5,460 nucleotides of DNA from an uncultured Pseudomonadota bacterium (GTDB taxonomy: Bacteria > Bdellovibrionota_B > Oligoflexia > Oligoflexales > CAILAO01), in the NCBI GenBank assembly GCA_903832105.1, contig CAILAO010000859.1, positions 1 to 5,460 of the forward strand, read 5' to 3'. Position 1 is the first letter of the stretch. Each line of letters begins with the position of its first letter. The position numbers were made by a program, and so were the translations under genes. This document shows positions 1 to 3,895 of the stretch, piece by piece. The notes under the pieces are model-generated. The model saw only the letters and a program-made list of their open reading frames with translations, had not been told where the DNA came from and ran no database searches.

Positions 1-2
1 AT

Positions 3-1265
3 GCGATAGGCAGCAATGGGATTGCCGGAACGACAGTTTGTTTTCCTTTTATGACGCTTCTGATGGCCTTTGGCATGTTGATCAGTTTTGGATCGGCGGC
101 ATTGGTTTCGATTCGTCTCGGAGAAAAGAGGCACGAAGAAACCGAGCAAATTATTGGCAATGCATTTGTGCTACTTATATGCGTCGCGGTGACTTTGACA
201 ACGGTGGGTAGCCTCCTCCTTGATCCACTCTTGGTTTTGTTTGGTGCAAGTCCTACGGTCCTGCCCTTCGCTCATGACTATATGCGCATTATTCTCTTGG
301 GCTCAATATTTCAGACTATCGGTTTTGGGTTCAATGCTTTGATTCGTGCAGAAGGCAATCCGCGCATTGCGATGGTGACCATGCTGATTAGTGTTGTTCT
401 CAATGCAATTTTAGCTCCTATTTTTATTTTTGGTTTTAATGGCGGTATGAAGGGTGCTGCGCTGGCCACGGTCGTGGCACAGTTTGTCTGTGCGGTTTGG
501 GTCTTATCGTATTTCTTGAGGGGGCGCAGTCTGGTGCGGCTTCGCTGGCGCAACATGCGCGTACGATTGCCGGTTTTTCTGGCGATCATAACGATCGGAT
601 CTCCGCCCTTTGCGATGCAGATTGCCGCGAGTGTCACAAATAGCATCATTAACCACCAACTCTTGAAGCAGGGCGGCGATATAGCGATTTCGGTGATTGG
701 AATCGTGTTTGCGATGTCAATGGTGATCGGAATGCCAATTATCGGGATCAATCAGGGTGCTCAGCCTATTATCGGATATAATTATGGTGCAAAGAGATTT
801 GATCGCGTCAAGAAAACACTTCAGACTGCAATCATAGGCGCATCCTGTATTGCACTTTTTGGCTTTGTGCTGGCCATGATTTTCCCATTGCAAGTGATCC
901 GCGCATTTAATAGCTCGGACATCGCGCTTGCAAGTCTCGGTGTGCATGCGATTCGCACCGCCATGTTTTTATTACCTCTGGCTGGATTTCAGATGGTAAG
1001 CTCCAGCTATTTCCAAGCCGTCGGCAAGCCGCGGCACGCGATGCTGCTCACGCTTTCACGCCAATTTTTGCTACTGATCCCGGCGGTCCTTGTGTTACCG
1101 CATTTTTTTGGTCTCGATGGCGTTTGGTTGGCTATTCCTTTTGCCGATCTAGCCTCGACAGTTTGGACAGGCCATTGGCTTATGAGAGAACTAAGGCTCC
1201 TAAACGCCCGTGGCGATGAAACAACTAAGTTGCGTGCAGAACCGGCTAGTGCCTCGACGCTTTGA
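3..1265 (+). CDS. MATE-family multidrug/cation antiporter, 5' end outside window
   Basis: An integral inner-membrane antiporter of the MATE family, which exports cationic drugs or metabolites in exchange for Na+ or H+. The reading frame is open from base 3, and the residues before the first ATG (base 51), 'NGIAGTTVCFPF', already match the conserved MATE N-lobe. The true start therefore lies upstream and about 40-50 residues are missing. 420 codons are visible; the usual family length is about 450 residues with 12 membrane helices. Family marks are 'GFNALIRAEGNPRIAM' (bases 321-368), the MepA/DinF-like signature 'GINQGAQPIIGYNYGAK' (744-794), and its second-half counterpart 'SYFQAVGKPRHAM' (1005-1043), which reflects the internal two-fold symmetry. 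Many hydrophobic segments run throughout, and the C-terminal tail of about 25 residues is polar. Substrate cannot be read from sequence. It is the last gene before a convergent kinase gene. The family call is firm and the subfamily is an inference. Confidence 0.93.
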   Translation, partial: AIGSNGIAGTTVCFPFMTLLMAFGMLISFGSAALVSIRLGEKRHEETEQIIGNAFVLLICVAVTLTTVGSLLLDPLLVLFGASPTVLPFAHDYMRIILLGSIFQTIGFGFNALIRAEGNPRIAMVTMLISVVLNAILAPIFIFGFNGGMKGAALATVVAQFVCAVWVLSYFLRGRSLVRLRWRNMRVRLPVFLAIITIGSPPFAMQIAASVTNSIINHQLLKQGGDIAISVIGIVFAMSMVIGMPIIGINQGAQPIIGYNYGAKRFDRVKKTLQTAIIGASCIALFGFVLAMIFPLQVIRAFNSSDIALASLGVHAIRTAMFLLPLAGFQMVSSSYFQAVGKPRHAMLLTLSRQFLLLIPAVLVLPHFFGLDGVWLAIPFADLASTVWTGHWLMRELRLLNARGDETTKLRAEPASASTL

Positions 1266-1276
1266 CCCACACCTGA

Positions 1277-1299
1277 GCGCAATTTGATTTGTGCGTTTT
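1277..1299 (+). terminator. weak candidate terminator between convergent genes
   Basis: GCGCAA (1277-1282) can pair with TTGTGC (1289-1294) as a 6-bp stem containing one G-T wobble, with a 6-base loop. It is followed by G and TTTT (1296-1299). It lies 11 bases after the transporter stop, in the 53-base gap between convergent stops, which is where a terminator is expected. The stem is short and the T run is only four, so it is marginal. Confidence 0.3.
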
Positions 1300-1318
1300 G
1301 AGTCAATAGTACGGTTAC

Positions 1319-2521
1319 CTAGACCCGATGGCATGGAATTGCGAATCGAAAAACAGCGCCTTTTCCTGGACTTGACTCAACCCAGATTCGTCCATGGTGC
1401 TGTTCGATAGATCGTTTACAGATCGCGAGCCCCAGGCCCGAGCCAGAGACGTGTTTAGCGACTCGAACAAAACTTTCGAAGATCTTCGTTTGGTCTTCTG
1501 TGGTAATACCAATCCCGTTGTCTTGAACCGAGAAAATCCATTCTTCACCAGATCGAGCGGCCGAGACATGGATTCTTGGAGGCTCGGACCCGCGGTATAT
1601 TATCGCGTTTAAAATCAGATTCTGAAACAGTTGACTCATTGAGCGACTATCGGCTTCGAGTGATGGAAGCGAATCCGCAGTAATGATCGCCTGACTTTCC
1701 TCAATTGCTGACTTGAGATTCTCGAGCGCGACGCCAAGTACGCAATTGAAATCCACGTCGGAAAGACTGAGTTTGGTATGACCTGCTTGCGAATATATGA
1801 GAATATCATGAATCAGGCGATCCATTCTTCTCGTTGCGTCGACAATTATTCGCAAAAACTCCTTGGCGGATTCGTCGAGTTTTTCGCCGCACTCACAATT
1901 CAGCAGCTCCGCAGAGGAGAGGATGCTAGAAAGAGGGGCCCGAAGATCGTGCGAGGCTACGTGAGCGAAATCCTCTAGATCTTGATTAGATCTGCAAAGT
2001 TCGGCAAGAAGTCGGACTTTTTCGGTGAGTTCAGACAAGATAACAATATCACTTTCAATGATCTCTTTGAATTGGCGAAGGAGCGCTTGATAAAGTTGCG
2101 AATAGTCATGTTCTTTCGAGTCCAATGCGCAAATGGTACCAAATACTTTTCCTCGGCTATCCAAAATCGGCATTCCAAAATAGGAGACCATGTTAAGCGC
2201 AATATCTGGATTGCTGTCCCACGCAGGGTCTTTGCGTGCGTCTGGAACGAGCAGAAGTTGCTGAGTTTTTATAACGGTTTCACAGTAAAGACCTGAGTTT
2301 AGTTTGGCGAATTCGCCCTGACAATAGGGATTTTCTTCATCCGTTTTGCATGATATGAAAACCTCGATCTGGTCTTCATGAACTCTCATGATCAGGGCTG
2401 CTGGAACTGCAAAAACCCGAGCCATCAGGTCAACCGTGCGCTGCCATTTCTGAATCGTATCGGGCGGTATGAAGACGTCCGATATCTCAACACCAATAAC
2501 GGATTTCCGTGGTTTGTCCAT
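1319..2521 (-). CDS. soluble GAF-domain sensor histidine kinase
   Basis: A 400-residue two-component sensor kinase with no membrane segment or signal peptide, so it is probably cytoplasmic. Residues about 24-160 form a GAF-type sensor domain ('FGMPILDSRGKVFGTICALD', 115-134, is the typical late GAF strand pair). A linker helix (about 160-180) leads to HisKA (about 179-246) with the H-box 'FAHVASHDLRAPL', where His191 is the predicted phospho-acceptor. The HATPase_c domain (about 290-396) shows an N-box around Asn301/Asn305, G1 'DNGIGI' (334-339), F-box 'IFESFVRV' (347-354) and G2 'GSGLGLAI' (360-367). This is the layout of GAF/phytochrome-like kinases. The usual Lys of the N-box ('NAIKY') is Ile308. 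There is no receiver domain and no response regulator nearby, so it is an orphan kinase in this view. The GAF ligand is unknown. The start at 2521 is supported by full domain coverage and an upstream GAAGG. Its upstream region abuts an ISL3 remnant. Confidence 0.93.
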   Translation of the reverse strand: MDKPRKSVIGVEISDVFIPPDTIQKWQRTVDLMARVFAVPAALIMRVHEDQIEVFISCKTDEENPYCQGEFAKLNSGLYCETVIKTQQLLLVPDARKDPAWDSNPDIALNMVSYFGMPILDSRGKVFGTICALDSKEHDYSQLYQALLRQFKEIIESDIVILSELTEKVRLLAELCRSNQDLEDFAHVASHDLRAPLSSILSSAELLNCECGEKLDESAKEFLRIIVDATRRMDRLIHDILIYSQAGHTKLSLSDVDFNCVLGVALENLKSAIEESQAIITADSLPSLEADSRSMSQLFQNLILNAIIYRGSEPPRIHVSAARSGEEWIFSVQDNGIGITTEDQTKIFESFVRVAKHVSGSGLGLAICKRSIEQHHGRIWVESSPGKGAVFRFAIPCHRV

Positions 2522-2526
2522 AATAA

Positions 2527-2543
2527 CCTTCAGACAACTCCTT
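2527..2543 (-). promoter_or_regulatory. ribosome binding site candidates for the histidine kinase
   Basis: Read on the minus strand, GAAGG (2527-2531) sits 5 bases before the ATG. A stronger AAGGAG (2538-2543) lies 16 bases before it, which is rather far for normal use. The first is the more likely functional site. No other ATG upstream in frame was needed to complete the GAF domain. Confidence 0.45.
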
Positions 2544-2552
2544 AACGTGGCG

Positions 2553-2573
2553 TCCTAACTGTCCCTATCAGAT
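2553..2573 (+). repeat. candidate left terminal inverted repeat of the ISL3 remnant
   Basis: Pairs imperfectly (13/21) with the reverse complement of 3254-3274. It lies just before the point where transposase-like coding begins, the expected place for a left end. The match is degenerate and was found by eye among many possible alignments. Confidence 0.25.
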
Positions 2574-2575
2574 AC

Positions 2576-3230
2576 ATGCGATGCCTGATTTAATAACGGC
2601 AAGCGACCGATACTACACCAGATCTCGATAGCAAAACAATCTCGATTTTCATCGAATGGCCAGACCGAAAATCGGTGCCATGTCCCGAATGTGCAGCGCT
2701 ATGTTCGATGTATGATCGTCGCGAGGAAAGGGAATGGGAATGGGAAACATTTTGATACGATGCAATTCAAAAGCCTTCTGGTCGCCAAGGTTCCACGAGC
2801 TGATTGTCCGACGCAGAGACAGCAGATTCAAGAAGCTCTTGAGCTTAACGAAGACTTTGCAAAGCTTGAGATCATAAAAGAGAAAATGTTCACTTTCTTT
2901 GAAGCTAAGACTGAAGAAGACGGTAAATTAGTATTTAATGAAGTTGGTCAATGGGTGCGAGAAGCACAGTTTGAGCCTCTCATCTCTTGGTGGAAGAAGC
3001 TTATGTTTGGTTGGGACACGCTAAGAAACTATTTCGCTGATCGTGTCACCACAGCTTTATCTGAGGGAATTAATAATGTCGTCAAAGCATTAAAAAGAAG
3101 AGCCTTTGGTTTTCGAAATATGGAGTATTTTAAATCGAAGATAATGTCAGTTTGCGGTTATTTGAACTCGAAATATCTATCTGGAATTGGTGGAATCTGG
3201 ATCAGAGGTGTTTCCACCGGATTAGAGTGA
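2576..3230 (+). pseudogene. ISL3-family transposase, internally deleted and frameshifted
   Basis: Broken DDE transposase. In the first frame, an ATG at 2576 is followed by two stops (TAA TAA, 2591-2596). Readable homology then runs '...TTPDLDSKTISIFIEWP', then a zinc finger 'CPECAALCSMYDRREEREW', ending in TGA at 2753. The continuation 'KHFDTMQFKSLLVAKVPRADCP' is in another frame (from about 2745), so a net +1 shift separates two halves of the usual 'W.HLDTMQF' motif. After 'ADCP' (2808-2810) the protein jumps to C-terminal sequence 'TQRQQIQEALELNEDFAKLE'. The helix-turn-helix and the central RNase-H-like region with both catalytic Asp, roughly 200 or more residues in intact relatives, are absent. 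The terminal catalytic Glu survives in 'SEGINNVVKALKRRAFGFRN'. The open frame from ATG 2691 (179 residues) begins out of frame with the zinc finger, so its first 18 or so residues are not transposase sequence. It is non-functional. Confidence 0.85.
2730..2745 (+). repeat. short GGGAAT tandem repeat at the transposase frameshift
   Basis: GGGAAT occurs twice (2730-2735, 2736-2741) followed by GGGA (2742-2745). The frame of transposase homology changes exactly here, between the Trp of 'REW' and the Lys of 'KHFDTMQF'. A slippage or small duplication in this repeat would explain the shift. Confidence 0.6.
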
Positions 3231-3253
3231 CGAGGAATCAATAACTTAAACAA

Positions 3254-3274
3254 ATCTGGGATAGACCGTCATAA
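3254..3274 (-). repeat. candidate right terminal inverted repeat of the ISL3 remnant
   Basis: Partner of 2553-2573 (13/21 matches in inverted orientation). It begins 23 bases after the transposase stop, a spacing normal for an IS right end. Confidence 0.25.
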
Positions 3275-3398
3275 GTGATCATAATTCGTTTTCATTTGGG
3301 TATATATCAGCTTAACAACCTTCCTAAATTAAAAGGATTTATATTTTTCTCTAAAAATAATTAAAGTTTTAAAAAAAAATTCCGAATCAATTATGTAT

Positions 3399-3423
3399 GG
3401 ATGGTTCTTTGACTATCCCATCC
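3399..3423 (+). repeat. inverted repeat upstream of the fibre genes
   Basis: GGATGG (3399-3404) and CCATCC (3418-3423) form a perfect 6-bp inverted repeat separated by 13 bases, just before the candidate promoter. It could be an operator half-site pair or a chance hairpin; no T run follows, so it is not a terminator. Confidence 0.3.
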
Positions 3424-3426
3424 CTA

Positions 3427-3456
3427 TTGATGTCATCTAACCATCTGTTTTTATAA
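3427..3456 (+). promoter_or_regulatory. candidate sigma-70-type promoter for the fibre gene pair
   Basis: TTGATG (3427-3432) and TTATAA (3451-3456) are spaced by 18 bases, with the start codon about 60 bases downstream. A second possible -35, TTGACT (3409-3414), has no good -10 at the right distance. The region is AT-rich, so chance matches are likely. Confidence 0.35.
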
Positions 3457-3505
3457 ATTTTAGTGGAAGATCTACTTAGGAACAATGCTGTAAACCATTA
3501 TTTCG

Positions 3506-3512
3506 AAAGGGG
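3506..3512 (+). promoter_or_regulatory. ribosome binding site of the small fibre-like gene
   Basis: AAAGGGG, 5 bases before the ATG at 3518. It supports this start, which also gives a complete signal peptide. Confidence 0.65.
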
Positions 3513-3517
3513 TATAT

Positions 3518-3865
3518 ATGAATAAAATCAATAAAATATCATGTAGTTACAGAAAGAGGCTTAGTCTTTCATGTCTGGCACTGTGGCTTTCATGCGTAGC
3601 CGGATACGCCTTAGGCAATCCCTATAGCCTGACCTACTCGGGACGTCTCACAGCCTCAAAAATTAATGACGGTGCAGTGACGACTGAAAAACTTGCAGAT
3701 GGAGGAGTCGCTCTCGCAAAAATTGCCACATGCTCCAATGGAAAAGAGTTGAAAATGGTGGGGGGCGTATGGACTTGTGTTTACGAGGTCATCACTAAAT
3801 CGATAACAATGAAGAAATGTAACGCGAACGTATGTCTTAACGCAGCACCTGCTTTGAGCCACTGA
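3518..3865 (+). CDS. small secreted fibre-like protein (mini-paralogue of the next gene)
   Basis: 115 residues, function unknown. Residues 1-33 look like a Sec signal peptide (basic start, 'LSCLALWLSCVAGYALG', likely cleaved after ALG33). The mature protein starts 'NPYSLTYSGRL', matching 'VPYELYYSGRL' of the neighbouring large fibre protein. It then lacks that protein's entire N-terminal globular domain and passes directly to decapeptide repeats, 'SKINDGAVTT' (47-56), 'EKLADGGVAL' (57-66) and 'AKIA' (67-70). A Cys-bounded 'CSNGKELKMVGGVWTC' (72-87) follows, resembling the 'GDILKWNGSSWAP' unit of the large protein. The last 28 residues have two more Cys (101, 106) and no recognised motif. Signal peptide, good ribosome binding site and coherent modules argue for a real gene. 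It may be a trimmed duplicate of a fibre gene or a decaying one. It is probably co-transcribed with the gene 30 bases downstream. Confidence 0.75.
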   Translation: MNKINKISCSYRKRLSLSCLALWLSCVAGYALGNPYSLTYSGRLTASKINDGAVTTEKLADGGVALAKIATCSNGKELKMVGGVWTCVYEVITKSITMKKCNANVCLNAAPALSH

Positions 3866-3879
3866 TGTTTTTTTTGATT

Positions 3880-3886
3880 GGGAGGA
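3880..3886 (+). promoter_or_regulatory. ribosome binding site of the large fibre gene
   Basis: GGGAGGA, 9 bases before the ATG at 3896. It is a strong site that fixes this start; the next in-frame codons give a complete signal peptide. Confidence 0.75.
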
Positions 3887-3895
3887 TCGACGTTT

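Larger units (their letters stand above)
2553..3274 (+). mobile_element. decayed ISL3-family insertion sequence, boundaries tentative
   Basis: The body of the element is identified by its transposase remnant, whose zinc-finger N-terminus and 'EGINNVVKALKRRAFGFRN' C-terminus are typical of ISL3-family DDE transposases. The proposed limits come from an imperfect inverted repeat: 13 of 21 positions match between 2553-2573 and the reverse complement of 3254-3274, sharing the inner 'CAGAT'. ISL3 elements normally have terminal inverted repeats and are about 1.2-1.5 kb with 8-bp target duplications. This one is only about 0.7 kb because the centre of the transposase gene is gone. I saw no target duplication flanking these limits. 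The element identity is firm, the ends are weak. It cannot transpose by itself. Confidence 0.5.
3231..3517 (+). other. AT-rich intergenic spacer between IS remnant and fibre genes
   Basis: 287 bases with no credible coding frame. It contains the presumed right end of the ISL3 remnant, A/T-rich tracts (for example an A9 run near 3371-3379), an inverted repeat GGATGG/CCATCC (3399-3404 and 3418-3423), a possible promoter and the ribosome binding site of the small fibre gene. No tRNA or recognisable riboswitch was seen. It is markedly more AT-rich than the genes on either side. Confidence 0.7.

Noticed and set aside
311..751. Minus-strand open frame of 146 codons inside the transporter gene
   Set aside because: It lies antisense to highly conserved MATE sequence; composition is an antisense shadow of membrane helices.
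1982..2296. Plus-strand open frame of 104 codons
   Set aside because: It is antisense to the GAF region of the kinase, with no recognisable domain.
2691..2747. ATG 2691 as a genuine start of a 179-residue protein
   Set aside because: The transposase zinc-finger homology in this stretch is in a different frame, so the first 18 or so residues of that reading are frameshift noise.
3566..3598. Lipoprotein signal at the small fibre protein (Cys19 or Cys26)
   Set aside because: The residues before each Cys (SLS, WLS) fit the lipobox poorly, while an AxG cut after residue 33 matches the neighbouring protein's signal peptide.
3868..3875. T8 run after the small fibre gene as a terminator
   Set aside because: No stable hairpin could be drawn in the preceding 30 bases, and the next gene's ribosome binding site follows at once; read-through is more likely.
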